Positions 14,311 through 27,504 of a stretch of DNA of 64,000 nt are shown piece after piece. Source of the stretch: Dysidea avara (lineage: Eukaryota; Porifera; Demospongiae; Dictyoceratida; Dysideidae); contig NC_089285.1 of NCBI RefSeq assembly GCF_963678975.1, positions 3,694,531-3,758,530 on the forward strand. Direction: 5' to 3'. Under the pieces are notes generated by a model. The model was not told the origin of the DNA. It saw only the letters and a program-made list of their open reading frames with translations, and ran no database searches. Position 1 is the first letter of the stretch, and each line of letters opens with the position of its first letter. A program made the translations under genes and the position numbers.

Positions 14311-14994
14311 CATTTTATATGATGGAAAAAAAAAACAGCTGGAGTAAGGATATCTAAAAATGATTATGAATATACTATATGGGGACGCAAAACCGATCAT
14401 TGGTCACGGAAAATGATGCAGTCAAAAGGTTATCTTCCAAACATTGATTATAATACTCCCCAGTTTTATTTTCTGTTTTTATGTTCGTCTGATGACTAAA
14501 GAAATTCTGTAAAACATACTTGCAACAAGTGTATGTACTTGGTCTGCAGTTCACCTCTCTTATCTGAAAAGGTTGCCTTTAAAGTAATTTAATATTTTCA
14601 GACAAGTAAATGTAATCAGAATATTTCCTACTCCTATTCCAATTTGCAAGGGTACCTGGCAGACTAGCACATCTAAAATATGCACCTAACCAACAAACAT
14701 CATAGATCATGCTACACATGTTCATGCCAAGAGAATTGCATACAATTTCAGTAAGAGAGATTAAATATACTTTCAGTTAAATATACTTTCTTTCAGTGTT
14801 ATAGACATCATTCTCTCCACAAACGTAGCAGGTATTGTCAAGTTGTCGTGCAGTTTTTATCTTCCTCTGAAAAAAGATCAAAACATTGTCAGAATAGCTA
14901 TCAAATGGGAAGGTTACAATCTCAGGAAAACAAATAACCTTCCCATGACTCAGGAAATTAACCACACGCCATAAATTTAGAATTCTTGGTTGAC
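14311..14994. other. Interval without a recognised gene
   Basis: AT-rich. The short string GACTAAAGAAATTCTGTAAA occurs here near 14495 and again near 23538, consistent with shared ancestry of the two segments. Confidence 0.35.
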
Positions 14995-15002
14995 GTTTCT
15001 GA

Positions 15003-15666
15003 TAGAGATGGACCGATACCACTTTTTACCGATATTTCTGATACCAGTATTTATACTGAAATTATTTGCCGATACCGATACTATACATTGAAGCCTAGAC
15101 AAGTTTATTATAGAAATTTCATTGTTGTGATACATAGCTAGCTATTAAAATATCACAGTAATTGATTGATCTCAGTTCAATCAAGTTTTAAATATTCATT
15201 GTATAACAGCTAAACAGGATAAAAACATCATTGTGGATTACTAATTTCTTGATTTGAGGTAGTTTTCTTGTAAACTTATTGATAAGGCAATTAATTGCGT
15301 GGGCGGCCGATAATTGTGCAATGTTTGTTACAGCTTTTCAACCAAACCTTTTCATGAAAAGGCAAGCCAAGTAGTCATAAACTTATTTCTTGAGGAACAA
15401 CTGCATTACCATTTAATTACAAAGGATTCACGTGCTCTAATATATTAGAATACACACGGAGCAGTTGTAGCAATACTTGAAAAGGGTAACAAAGGCTTTG
15501 TTTCGCTACTTTGTTAGCTCAACTAAGTTACTGATTAGCTCAACTAAGTTATTAGCTACTGGAAACTTAGCTAGAGATGGTTTAATAAAAGTGATGGGTG
15601 TCTACTGTGGTATCTGTACCTTGTATTACCGATACCGATACTGGTATCAGTATCGGTCCACCTTTA
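15003..15666. mobile_element. hAT-type MITE, 664 bp
   Basis: Terminal inverted repeats TAGAGATGGACCGATACC and (inverted right end) TAAAGGTGGACCGATACT match at 15 of 18 positions. The element is flanked by an 8-bp duplication, GTTTCTGA, at 14995-15002 and 15667-15674. Internal GATACCGATAC/GTATCGG motifs follow both ends. There is no transposase ORF, so it is non-autonomous. TIR form and 8-bp duplication are hAT hallmarks. Confidence 0.85.
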
Positions 15667-15817
15667 GTTTCTGATTAAGTGCCCTACGTACATTCCATTT
15701 CTGATCGCCTGCCCATTGCCTTTTACTACTGTTTCCTTTCAGTCACCGTTTGGCTGCAGGGTTTACAGAAGCTAATTCTTCCAATATTGCTACCTGTATA
15801 AAATCCATAGACTTTGG

Positions 15818-15940
15818 CGAGCCTTTAATACTAGCAGAGTGATGCTGTAACGTATAAAAATTCACCATCACTGGCCATCAGAGGTCACATCTGTGTTTTC
15901 CTGCTGTATCCAAGGTTGCCTCCTTAGTTACCTTTGTGCA
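15818..15940. repeat. Dispersed repeat, copy 1 (copy 2 near 24455)
   Basis: Shares GAGCCTTTAATACTAGCAGA, CATCTGTGTTTTCCTGCTGT and GGTTGCCTCCTTAGTTACC with 24455-24600, in the same order and orientation. Origin unknown. Confidence 0.6.
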
Positions 15941-16840
15941 CCTTGTCACAATTTTTGCTGATAGCTATGTGACATGTTTTACTGAATAATTTTTTATTTA
16001 GTTGTAGTTAGCTTAGCTGTGTACACAGATAAGTAGTATAATTATACATACTGACTTGGCTATGTAGCACAGCTCCAAAAAAATACTGCTTGTGTGATCC
16101 TATTTCATAGATATTATTAATGTTATTTCAATCTCAGACAATTATATTGTACTGCTCAACATAACAGGTTAGTCTTGTCAATTCTATCATAGGCATTTTT
16201 AGCATGTTCTTGTTCACTTTCTGTATCTCACTTTCGCAAGACAAAAGAAAATCTTTGAAAGCTCAAACGGATTTCCTGTCTACCCAATACAATAATTTTT
16301 TAGATGCAATGAATGACAATGATGTTACAGATGACAATAACAGGTTTTGGTATGAATGACTATGAATAAAACAAACAGAGAAGTATGACCTATTATATCC
16401 ATTCCCACCCTTCCCTGCTCCTACACTCTGAAATGATAATATACACACTCAGAGGTACAATTTTGTTTGTTGTAAAATATTTATTACTGAGTGAACATGT
16501 GGCACTAATTATACATGTCTTATAACTGTTGGCTGCACTGCCTACACAATACCAGAATATGGATCATTATATGTATAAACCATATACATTGATTGCATAC
16601 TTAACACATTTCATGGGTCCAAGGGTGCAGTCTGGTTCTCCAGCTTGGGCTGATGATTCCACATGAGTTTGGTAGATGGAGACCACGAGCGGCCGATTCA
16701 CCTCCAGGATCACGTGAAGTTGTCACGTGACTCGGCGCTGGGATATAACTCCGGCCTCTCCACCCTGGCACACACACGAGGTAGAAGCATCCGGCGCCGT
16801 TGTTCGGAAGAAACCGCACCTAGTTAACAGTCTATAATAC

Positions 16841-17030
16841 TGGTCCTAGTGTTTACCATCAGAGTCATTCACACAGAGTGTGATTTTTAGGGTGACAACT
16901 AGCCCACCACAGTCAATAGACTAACACTGTCACATGTGTCACTAACATAGTCCTGGGTATCAACTCTTGTAAAGGTCACTGAATTGTGTGACCTTGAGAG
17001 TTGATTTCTGGCTAGCTATACTGAATTGTT
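16841..17030. repeat. 190-bp dispersed repeat, copy 1
   Basis: Nearly identical to 27314-27504: starts TGGTCCTAGTGTTYACCATC, includes TAGCCCACCACAGTCAATAG and ends near CTGAATTGTTG. Same orientation. No coding potential. Flanks differ, so it is either a small mobile repeat or part of an old segmental duplication. Confidence 0.75.
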
Positions 17031-18770
17031 GTGAAGTACCTTTTTTAACCTGCTGCATTTTTGATGCATGTTATTTGTCTCTTGCTGGTACAGGCTAATA
17101 CAGGTGCTTTTTTCAACTTCAGTTAATTTTCTTGCATTAATAAATATAGTTACAGATATCAATTGTCTTTTAGTTGTACTGTGTCATTACGGATATTGGT
17201 TCAATGGCCAAAGATAATTCTTGCATCACTGCTATGTAGAGGCACAAAACTACATCAGCAATGATCAAGTGATAACTTATTGTGTACACACAACTTGTCC
17301 GTGATGTACTTAATGTACTCTTGGTATAGTCACCCTGCCATGATGCCTCATTATATGATCTTCAGGAACTTTAGTATAACTTCTATAACATCACAAAGTA
17401 AAGTGGCTAATCTGTTTTTGGATGATGAAGTGATTTCCTGACAACGAGTAGAAAAGTGTACTGTGGTCTTACTACAAGTTTACGCTTGACGGAATAAGTG
17501 CTTTTCATTGTGAGTTTTGAGTTTTATAGGGCACGTGTAATGTGCCACAGGAGGTAGGACAAGCCGACGTGAAGTGATGTACAGTACGAATGCACTTAAG
17601 TGACACTTGAAAGTAGTTCATGTGGTTACTGTACAGAATATCAATGAAGAGGTTCGACAAGGCTCGATAGATATTGGAGTTCTACTGTGTTTTTACTTTA
17701 CGAAGGTGTTATTTCCTCACGAAAATACAAAACTGTTACGAAGAAATCAGCGTTCCGATATGATAACATGTGGCGTTCACCAATTCACCACAAACTGTCT
17801 TTGCATTTATCAAACAACTACAAACAATCGTCTGTGTTGGATATATCTCTATAGAGAGGTAGAGGGATCCATTTCTTTGAAATATTTTTTAGTAGCGATG
17901 AGGACCTTGCGTAATTCCATTACTAGTTCATGTGGGCTTGTCCTACCCCTCATGTGCCAACTAGTACCAAGGCATGGCAAAGTAGTTTAGCTGAGCTTTA
18001 GTCACTGAATTTCGTATTACATAATGTGTCTCATTGTCTGATTTTGAATAAAATGTAATAAATATTATGATATTTAGAATTATTGGAAGTTCGATTGGAA
18101 GACCATCAATAGAAGCTCTGAAGATAACGTTAGTGTTGAGTCAGTATAGCTAGTGAATGCATGGACATTGAAGTCTGTAGTGAGACTAAGATTAGTATCA
18201 AACCAGTTAAATGTTTCATAAAGATCGAGATTTTAATAGAACAGTCATAGCATGCAATAGAGAGAATAAGTGTTTATCTCCAGGAAGCTAATATGTACTT
18301 GGCATGGTGCTACATACATAGCAGTTGCTGTCCTTTGAATACCAATTGCTACAACTCAGAAGATCAATCAGAAACCATACATAAAACTTCATATATAATT
18401 ATTTGCATAAGACAATAAAATGTCTATAGTATGCCCCCCAGACCCACTGCTCTAATATGCCTACTAACTCTGGACCAATTTCAAGCTATTGCTATTATTT
18501 GTATGTTGCAGTTGAGGTGACACTTTTCCCTTCTTTGCAAAAAGTTATGCTGTTAGAGTTGCCAGCTTACCTATGAGAATAATCCTATTGTATCACATGC
18601 ACATATTGAAGTCAAAATAATTAAGGTTAAAGTTCTGCTTGTAGTGAGTGATGGATCATACATAGTCCAGTCATATCCATAATGATGGATGTCATCTTCC
18701 AAGATATGCTCAACATAAGTCAAGAAAAGATCTAGATCTAATGGCTTTGAGTAAAGAATGCTCTTCAACA

Positions 18771-19272
18771 GGGCTAGAGTTGTAGTTTGCTGAGTTAAAA
18801 TAGACCCATCATTTGAAGCAGTGATTTTAGGATAACATACTTGGTGCCACAGACTGCCCCCTTGTGTGGAACTCTACTATACTTCGGGTATCTGGAGGCA
18901 TGGTCAGATGAATTGTGATACCATTACATCTTATTTGCAGCTCTTCATCAACTAAAGGACAGGGTACACTAGCATTCTTTATAGCAGTCAGCATCATCTG
19001 ATTTAGTCGAATAAGCTTTCTCCACATAGCAGCCAACGCTTCAGTTCTGGTATCTCCAACTCAGTAGAGTCTCTTACATTTAGCAAGGCACCAGGGGTAT
19101 CCTCTGTCCTTAACACAGTAATGTCAGGCTGAGAAACAGTAGAACTGTTCATCAGTGATACAGTACCATGTAATCATACGAGGATGTATATAATCTTACC
19201 TTCATCTCCCACTTTAAAATCATCTTCTTCATCTTTCTTCTGTAACTCTTCTTCCTGATCTCCAGTATTAGA
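18771..19272 (-). pseudogene. Unrecognised exon-like fragments
   Basis: Three minus-strand pieces look coding. They are SNTGDQEEELQKKDEEDDFK (19272-19200, before a GTAAG donor), PDITVLRTEDTPGALLNVRD (from 19128, after CAG), and ALAAMWRKLIRLNQMMLTAI through CPLVDEELQIRCNGITIHL to IVEFHTRG. The second and third are in different frames within one continuous stretch, and the first does not join the second in phase, so the gene appears broken. Family not recognised. Confidence 0.3.
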
Positions 19273-19794
19273 CTTTTTTCCAATATGGAGGAAGGGGGAG
19301 AATTATCTGTTTTGCAAGTGTACCATAAATAGCTAGTTTGCTAAAGGGTTGTCAACACCCACACAAACTTCTAAATAGTGTGTGAGAGACCCCATATTTA
19401 AGTATATCTAAACATATTTCTGTATTATTTTAATAAATATTTCATGGATTTATAATTGGATTTCTCATGGTGTACGAGAGTCCCAAGACATTGGCTACCC
19501 CTCATAGCTTGCCCACCACACCCACTGAAATATGAAATACAGTGACTAAAAAAATCAAGTGAAACAAGAATGTACAATATGTTACAAAGACTTAAGTATT
19601 TATACAACAAAGTGCTCAAAAAGGAAACTTTATACACACTTTAGAATGATATTAAGTGAGCTATCAGGTCCATTACGCAGTGTTCATTATACAGTTTCAA
19701 GTGGGCTATGGTCCATTAGGAGGGACCAATCTTCATGACGTGGCTCCAAGTAATATCTTCTACTGTAAATGGCAAACTAACAACCACACTGACG

Positions 19795-19975
19795 GGTATA
19801 GTGGTTACCTGAAAGGAATGATATCCTGGTTACAGCATCAATCTACGAGTTGAAGCACAATGGCTGACAATCTCACTGTAAATGTACACTTGTTCACTTT
19901 TCTATTTAACCAACAGCACATGTGAGCATGCATATAGAACCCACAATACAATATTATACAATACTACAACAGTCA
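19795..19975. repeat. 180-bp direct repeat, copy 1
   Basis: GGTATAGTGGTTACCTGAAA, GGAATGATATCCTGGTT and ACAGCACATGTGAGCAT occur in the same order here and at 20522-20690, about 725 bp apart. The second copy has small deletions. No known family. Confidence 0.75.
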
Positions 19976-20521
19976 GGCACGTAAGGAATTTACCCACTCT
20001 CTCATCCATTATTGCCCTCTCCCAGCTGCTTCACGAGTTGGTCTCCTCAATATTGCAAGGTGGTTCTCATTCTGGCTATCTGAATTCGGGTGGCTTAGCC
20101 ATTTCTTCAGTAGCTGTCACTTCAAGAGGATACAAACGTGCAAAAGTGCGGTTTGTCCACTGTACAAATGTTTGCAGAATGAATCAAACTACCTTTCCCC
20201 TTATCTACGACTCAATGATCGCTAGTTCCCAGTTCACCCCTGCTGAGATACCGTGAACCAACACAAATCACCAACATTTAATTGATCTATTCCAGAAGTG
20301 TTTGATGATGATTGTTATGATGATGAAATTGAATGTCTTTGTCAACATTTGAAGGATAATAGCAAATCACTTGGAAGAAGCGGATCCAATTGCATCGTGT
20401 CTGAACTTCGTACAAGAGTGATAATGAAAAACACTATACCCAAAAGAGCTCAGTGTCTTTGCATGGATTTAATAGAATACAGAGGCCACGGATACAGTGA
20501 TCCTGGTCACAGCACCAAATG

Positions 20522-20690
20522 ACCGGTATAGTGGTTACCTGAAAGGAATGATATCCTGGTTCGAAGTGCAATGGCTGATGTAATCTGACTGTGGACATAC
20601 ACATGTTAACTTTTCTATTTATCCAACAGCACATGTGAGCATATGTACAGACCCATAATACAACATTATACAATACTACAACAATCAGTC
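20522..20690. repeat. 180-bp direct repeat, copy 2
   Basis: Second copy of the repeat at 19795-19975. The 225-bp open frame just upstream (20298-20522) lies between the copies and has no recognised domain. Confidence 0.75.
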
Positions 20691-20699
20691 AATCACTGT

Positions 20700-21240
20700 C
20701 CGTGACACACACATCCTATTACAACTGCGACACCGAGCATGACACCTAGCGTAAATAAACCTGTAATGTTAAAACGTGATAATACTACATTATAATTTAA
20801 TTTGACCTCCACTTAATCTTTCTTGAAGTTACTTGAGACATCTTTCGTTCTACCTTTATCCTCTAGCAAGATGTCTTGTCAGTTTGCTTGTAATGCTTTC
20901 ATTGTATCCATTCTTTATATACCCAGGAAGTGTCTTTATATGGATATTTTAGGGTCTCGTATTCACATATTATTAAAAATAGAATTTAGAGTAATTGTGG
21001 CATTTAGACATATTTGATAGGGCTATAATTAGAAGTAGTACTAAAAGTGCAATAGGTGACCAAATTTGAACAGTCTGGAAGAGCCCCACAAAAAGGTGTC
21101 CCTGAGTACTTCTAAAATACGTTTATAAGTATGAGAGGAAGTAAAACGAAAGAATAAATTCATGAATTATTTTTAAATCCACAATATTGGTAGTAGCTGT
21201 AAATAATACAATCTTAATAAGATAGGTAATTAACACGCAC
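20700..21240. other. Interval without a recognised gene
   Basis: No coding sequence, RNA gene or repeat recognised. Confidence 0.35.
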
Positions 21241-21550
21241 CTTAGTGACTTCTTTGATGGCAGATCTCACATTCTGCACTTCTGTAATTTCATCGACCTA
21301 TGTTAAATATGAACATGCAATAATAACACAAGATACTTCATGTTGTACTTAATTACAAGCAACTAATCCAGGAAGCTATAGATTGCTTTACCAGGGCTGC
21401 ATTGCTGCTCGTAAATCATACAGGTGTTTTCCAGTATTTGTACATAATGTTGCGTTTTCCAGTATTTGTACATAATGTTGCAGCTTTGCAAGTCTAATAT
21501 CCAGTTCAACCTTTTGGCACTTATTTCCTGGCCAAGCACAGCGTAGCTGT
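21241..21550 (-). pseudogene. Two exon-like fragments of an unrecognised gene
   Basis: An exon-like stretch at 21550-21392 reads LRCAWPGNKCQKVELDIRLA, then KLQHYVQILENATLC and GKHLYDLRAAMQP before a GTAAAG donor. It contains an exact-looking 30-bp tandem duplication (about 21420-21480). A second exon, 21297-21241, reads VDEITEVQNVRSAIKEVTK between AG and GTGCG. The exit phase of the first does not match the entry phase of the second, so either an exon is missing or the gene has decayed. Confidence 0.3.
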
Positions 21551-22356
21551 CTGCCCAGTAATAAACAGCAAATTATTTTTAAAAACTCACAATTCATCCT
21601 TGCCATTATTGGCCTGCAGTATATATCCCTATTGATACGGCCACAATGAAAAGGATCAAAGAGTAAGCGATGATGATGGCTTCTAATGTCATCATGCACT
21701 GATGACCAACAGTAGCTATATGAAACTGAAATGGTCATTGCCCACTATATATAACTAGGTAGCTAGTTGAGGTTGCTTTGAAGTGCCGCACAACACACAC
21801 GACAGGTACTTGTGTATTGCTATTGTGTCTATCATTATATCCCGTTTCTTAAGGTTGGCTTTCCCTTCAGATCTTGGTTGCAAACTATGCATGTTTGTCT
21901 GCAAGTAAATAGTACATGACCCTTACAGGCCCATTGTGGAGTCATGAACCAATGGCACAACTTCTTTTCCTAGCTACATTAAATCCCTTGAGTATTTCTA
22001 GGAGCCAGTAAGAGCATAAACACTCAATTGGTAACTTGCTGTGTATACACAACTTGTACAAAATGTAGTATTTCAGGTACATAGTTTAACCTTCATTGAT
22101 GCCTCATGTGATCTTTCAGGGTCTCCCCTTGACTTTACTGAAATCACACAAAGTAAGGTACATCCAACCTTGTACTAAAAGTGTCCTACTATTGAGAAAA
22201 AAATATGACAGTTTTCTTACCTTTGACTCATCATTCACATTGTTCTTCTGCTGAGCATCATATGTGTGGATGTTGCTCCGAGTTTGTTCTCTATAAATGC
22301 AGTAGGCAGTTACTATTCTATATAGTAACTCATCCGTTCTGTTTCAGAATTTCAGT

Positions 22357-22540
22357 ACCAAAAATCAAGTATTGCTTTGTTTGTAAAAGTATCTTTAGTT
22401 AGTTGAACGGTTTGCTCGAAGGTTTCCTTAATTTGCAGTAAATCGGACATTACATAATCTAATTTTGATTCGATATCTTCTAATTGCCTTTTCAGTGGAT
22501 TATCCGCATCTGCAGCATTGTCACTCCATTTGGAAGGGCA
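22357..22540 (-). pseudogene. Coiled-coil-like exon fragment
   Basis: Minus-strand frame: NPLKRQLEDIESKLDYVMSD, then LLQIKETFEQTVQLTKDTF. Leucine spacing and charge fit a coiled coil. No partner exons could be joined in phase with confidence. Confidence 0.3.
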
Positions 22541-23419
22541 AGATCAAAACTCCATCCTCATCTTACTAACCATTTATGATTCAAAGGTTGTTGAGTTAGT
22601 CAGAACTCAGCCTGTAATATTGTTTAAACAATTCAAGTAAAGGACTAGTATAAAAACAAATTTACACTGTGATGACATGAAGATGTGTCCTGGGAATTAC
22701 AGTAAAACTGTTTTCAATATTTATGCTCATAAATATTACCTGTCTCTTGCTGGTACTGGTCCCATAGTTGTTGAGGACCAACTGCTTCTGATAATTCCAT
22801 CATCATGTCTGTGTAAAGACACAACTACAACAGCAACCACAAATTGATAACTTATGGTGTGAAGTCAACTTATTTACAATATGGTACACATATTCTTTAG
22901 GATATTTTAAACATCCTCTATGCATTCTCATCAAATGGTATTTTAAAGAATTTCTGCTTTTAATTGTTTATTTTGTAAATTGGACAGATTCCAACATGTT
23001 GGAAAAGCCCAACACCATGATCTGACTTGTTGGAAATGATGTGTTTGCTTGTCAGCCATGTCTAAAGTTGTGTACTTTGTAAATTGGACTGATTTACAAA
23101 ACATGTCCGACAAGCAAACATTACTAATCACATCATTTCCAGCCAGACTAATTAACAAAAGAAACAACTTCCGTTCGATGCATCACCGTATCCAATGCAA
23201 TAGCCTGTCCCTTAAATATTCCTGGTGCTAGCTTCATATGTTGCTGCCACTGGTTCTTCAATCAGCTGTTGATAATGCAGCTAGGCAACTTGATCCTTCT
23301 GTTGGTCAATAAGAGAATTTAGGTAGCACTGGTCTATCTATTACCATTGTATTGGCTGTCCTCAAATTGTAAATGAGTTTTGGCAATCTATGGTATGTAT
23401 TGCATCACTCATGGGAGAG

Positions 23420-23442
23420 TTATATATATATATATATATATA
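23420..23442. repeat. (TA)n microsatellite
   Basis: About eleven TA dinucleotides. Confidence 0.9.
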
Positions 23443-24454
23443 CAGGGTACCTGTACTATATTCATAATCATTTTTGTATTTAATTTAAAAAAAAATCCTT
23501 TTTCTAGCTGTTTTGTTCCATGATGAAATAATTCGTGACTAAAGAAATTCTGTAAAATAGTGTATACCTTTCACCCAAAGCCTATTCAAATGGAATATGT
23601 ATATGTATATACATGTAATAGGAAAAGAAGCGTGCCAAGTCTTACGGTGTTCAAAATAGCCTTTGCCGGTGTAGAAGACTTGGCCACAGTTCTAAATTAC
23701 CAGTATCAATTTTTAAACAATGTTTACATAGCTACTACTTTCAATTACCTCCATAGGGCATATCAGTTGGCCTTTATACGCTCACAAAATCTCAAGCAAT
23801 GATTGCATTCTTGTATATCAGACCTTAGTTGGACCTACATCTTAATATTTAAATCAAATGTTGACTCTTCCACTACTGTGTACATTGGTTCCAACATTGT
23901 GCTCAATCAGTCTCATTTACGATCTCAGATCTTAGTATATCTGTTGATAATTTATAATGGTTGATAGTTTGACTAACATTTGAACCCTGTGTGCACCTCT
24001 TTTATATTGACGTAGAGGCACATTAATTTCCCCTAATTATTTTTATAAAAGCATCTATGGATGGACTCACCAAACTGTACAAGTTAACTAATAAGTAAGC
24101 TCTATTCATTTCTTTAACATCATGTACAGACAGTGAAGGGAGACTGACGGCCTAGTGATGATCATGCACAACGCAATTGGTTGCATTCAAGTATATATTC
24201 CTTTTTTAAGTTTCACTTGCATGTACCTCGAATAGTCCATCATGGTTACCATTTGGGAAAGTATACTGGAAATATTTGGTTCAGTATCCTGACTGAATAG
24301 TATGTTTGACTTGTTGCTAAAAAAAAAATTTAAACGTGTTGAATAATTTTGAATGACGAAACGTTAGCTTATAATTTAATACTTCTTCACCATTTTGATG
24401 GTCTCCTGGCTTCCTTCTGCCATATTTCACAACAAGTATTGTGTTCTGCAAGCT

Positions 24455-24600
24455 TTAGTGAGCCTTTAATACTAGCAGAGTGATGCATTAATGTATTAGA
24501 ATTTACAGGCCACCAGAGTCCATATCTGTGTTTTCCTGCTGTATCCAATATGTTCTGGAACTTGTGTATTCCAAGGTTGCCTCCTTAGTTACCTTGTTAT
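24455..24600. repeat. Dispersed repeat, copy 2
   Basis: Counterpart of 15818-15940. It has an extra segment (about 30 bp, AATATGTTCTGGAACTTGTG and following) before GGTTGCCTCCTTAGTTACC. Confidence 0.6.
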
Positions 24601-25945
24601 TTGAATCCTAGACAATTATATTGTATTGCAAACACAATTCATCATAACAGGTTGTCATTAACATTTCTTTAATTCCTTTATTGCTTCTTCACTTAAAAAT
24701 TATGCTGGCACTAGAGACTCAAGCCCAATAGCTAGCTAGTAGCTACAAAAATTTTCATCAAATAGTGCAATCTTAATTCCTGTTTCTATCTTTTGTTGTT
24801 CCTTACTAAGCTTGTCTATCTCCGAAAATTGCATAGTTTGAAAAGATATCCTTGGTGCTGCTTTCCCTCAATTGATGCACAAATACTGAGCATGATCCTT
24901 GGTAAAAATCCCCCTGTCTGTGTTTGATCCTCTGTCTGTCTTGCTTCTTAATAAGCGAAGAAGGACAATTGTTGGAGACAGACTGTATCTTACCTTTTGT
25001 TACCTATGTTTTTCCATTGAAAATGTCATTTCCCACTACATGCTGTATTAGGTAACCTGTAATATGCAGTTGCAATCATATATAAAACAGTGTCATGCAG
25101 TCACTATCTGGAGTTCATCATTTCGTAGTTATACTATGTTGAGGTCAACTGATCGGATGATTGCTTGCATTATCTTGTTTATAACCTTATGTACAATGTT
25201 AATGCTCTCAACTTTATGGATCATCTCAGTGACATTGAGGCATCCATACTAATAAACATTTAAATACTCACATACGTCAACTAAACATCTCCTTACAGGA
25301 TAAAGCAGAGTAAGAGCCAACTTGGAAGTGGCAAGATGTAACTGCCTAATATGATGTGTATTGTATCAGTTGTAGCTATCCTTCTGTATGAAACAATATT
25401 ATTGCTCTATAGTGACATGGTTAACCTAAAGTATAATATAGATACTAGTCACACCGGAATATGCAGTGATACAAACTCCAGATAATTTATAGCAAGACAT
25501 CATTTTACTGCCTAGACGGCTCTGCATAGTGATGGAACTTCGGAGAAACATGTTCTCACATGTCAATAAATTCCCAGTTTCTTCGCCTTCACGCTAGAAA
25601 ACTACGGTTGCAGCTCACACTAATACTGCACTTTTCCTCTCAGTCTTTAAACTTCCTTTGCCATGTCACAATAAAGTGCCATACAGCTTATCATTCTGGT
25701 GACTCTGACTTCTGTCAGGCTCTTGGCATGGGGTTATCAGTCTTGTATAACTATAAACACTGGAAAAAAAACCATAAATGACAACTACCTGTAAAATGTA
25801 TTGCTGTTACTTGTACTCTCCATGAGCTACTAGTGGCTTGGCTCCAGGTAGCTACATCCAGAACTTCCCTTGATGCGGCAGATAGTCATCAAGTATGTAA
25901 ATCATTTTTCCCAGAGTATAGCTATAAGTATATTAGTTCTTTCAA

Positions 25946-26085
25946 GTGTATAAAATTCAAGCAAGAAGTTTTGCAAGACACATTTTCTTGCAAGATTTTA
26001 ACTACTCTTGCAAGATTTAGACAAGAAATTCTTGGAATATACTTTCTTGCAAGAACTTGCAGGTTCTTGCAAGATGTTTCTACTG
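25946..26085. repeat. Cluster of TCTTGCAAGA palindromes
   Basis: TTGCAAGA / TCTTGCAA occurs about six times in 140 bp in both orientations, giving similar open frames on both strands. It can fold into several alternative hairpins. This may be the inside of a small foldback element; no ends identified. Confidence 0.55.
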
Positions 26086-26599
26086 GGATACACCAACGTG
26101 ACAACTGGTGAGGTTCTGCACTAACCCCTGGTGAGCCTATGCAATACTAAAATAATAATTCCAGTGACAGATAACACAATGGTGGTAACACAATGGTGGT
26201 ATATTGTAACAAGTGGCATCAATAGCTAGTGCTGGTGTGGCAATGGCAGAGTATGCAAGCCAGGTGAGCCAGTTAGATAAAATAAGAGACAGCCAAGCCA
26301 GCAAGCTGGTAAAGGGAAAATGCACAATACAAGCGAGAGTGGTGAACCTTCCTGTTGGTGTCAAGCATGGCTGATTTTGTGGTGTGCATTATATGGAATA
26401 AGTCACCGGCACGAAATTGGTTATGCATTATACATTTGTACCTTTGTTCAATGGTGATTCTATCACCAGTTAGCACAAAGCATTAACTTCATATGTTTCG
26501 ATATAGGATTGATGCAACTCGTCACCATCTGTCGCTTACAACATCTGTTAACAAGAGCATGTCAGGGTATTATTGTACACCAGAAAGAATGACACTCAC

Positions 26600-27048
26600 T
26601 TTGAGCTGGTAGTTTCGGGGCAATGACAAAACACTGCCCAGTGACACCAGCACAGTTCCCTGCTATATCGATGCATTCAAGGTATGCACATTGCTTTAGT
26701 ATAAGAAATAAACATTTCTCAGTAACATTAAGAGATTTCTGAAGTCTTAGCCATTTTAGGTGGACACATCGCAATGTCAACATTTCTGGCTCTTCAGTCT
26801 GCTCTTCAAACTCAGCCTGCAGTTGGTTTATGTGTATGTGATACTTTTGCAGGTTACAAGGTTTGTTAACCTGCAAGATCTTAGCAGTCGGTAGAAAAGT
26901 ACATTGTTTTGCTAAAGTAGTACAATGAAGTGCACATTTGTATGTGTTCTGTTATGTCAGTAATGATAGATATCTAAGTCATAGAATGCATTAAATTACT
27001 CACTCCACTATCACAAAATAGCTTCCTAATCGCTGAAATTTGCTTGTC
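26600..27048 (-). pseudogene. Two consecutive LRR-gene exons (copy B)
   Basis: Exon 27048-27004 (DKQISAIRKLFCDSG, phase 0 to 0) is followed by exon 26870-26600 (VNKPCNLQKYHIHINQLQAE, then LTLRCVHLKWLRLQKSLN, LFLILKQCAYLECIDIAG and GQCFVIAPKLPAQ). All boundaries are AG/GT. Cys-type LRRs as in 12560-12817, with which it shares nearly all residues. Downstream exons are not found on this strand in the next kilobases, so this is probably a partial gene. Listed as pseudogene because no complete model can be built. Confidence 0.5.
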
Positions 27049-27313
27049 CTGTTGAATAAATTATTCAATTAAAGGAAACAACACACCTTTTTAACACCAT
27101 TTTATATTCTTGTAAAATTGGTACTTTACAATGATACAAACCAACTACAAAGATAATGATATATAAATTACAAAATTATCAGGATGTTTCTTAACCTGTA
27201 TGACTTTCAGTCACAGTTTTGTGTTTTCATGAAGAAATATAAGCTTGTCCGCATTTTCTGGAAGTAAACTACATGAAATCTTGCTCCATGATGCTGATAG
27301 CATTCTCTAATAG

Positions 27314-27504
27314 TGGTCCTAGTGTTCACCATCAGAGTCATTCACACACACAGTGATTTTGAGGGTGACAACTAGCCCACCACAGTCAATAGACTAACAC
27401 TGTCACATGTGTCACTAACATAGTCCTGGGTATCAACTCTTGTAAAGGTCACTGAATTGTGTGACCTTGAGAGTTGATGTCTGGCTAGCTATGCTGAATT
27501 GTTG
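27314..27504. repeat. 190-bp dispersed repeat, copy 2
   Basis: Nearly identical to 16841-17030, same orientation. Confidence 0.75.

Larger units (their letters stand above)
15675..18570. other. Interval of dispersed repeats without a recognised gene
   Basis: This holds two segments that recur downstream (about 15818-15940 with 24455-24600; 16841-17030 with 27314-27504) and weakly matching sequence around 17190-17400 shared with 21990-22160 and 22800-22900. The 127-codon frame at 17607-17990 shows no recognisable domain. No gene called. Confidence 0.4.
22541..26595. other. Interval without a recognised gene
   Basis: About 4 kb without convincing coding sequence. It holds a second copy of the dispersed repeat (24455-24600), a (TA)n tract near 23420-23442, and a patch of TCTTGCAAGA palindromes near 25950-26085. 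Confidence 0.4.

Noticed and set aside
17607-17990. 127-codon plus-strand gene
   Set aside because: No recognisable motif, no partner exons, and composition like the surrounding non-coding DNA.
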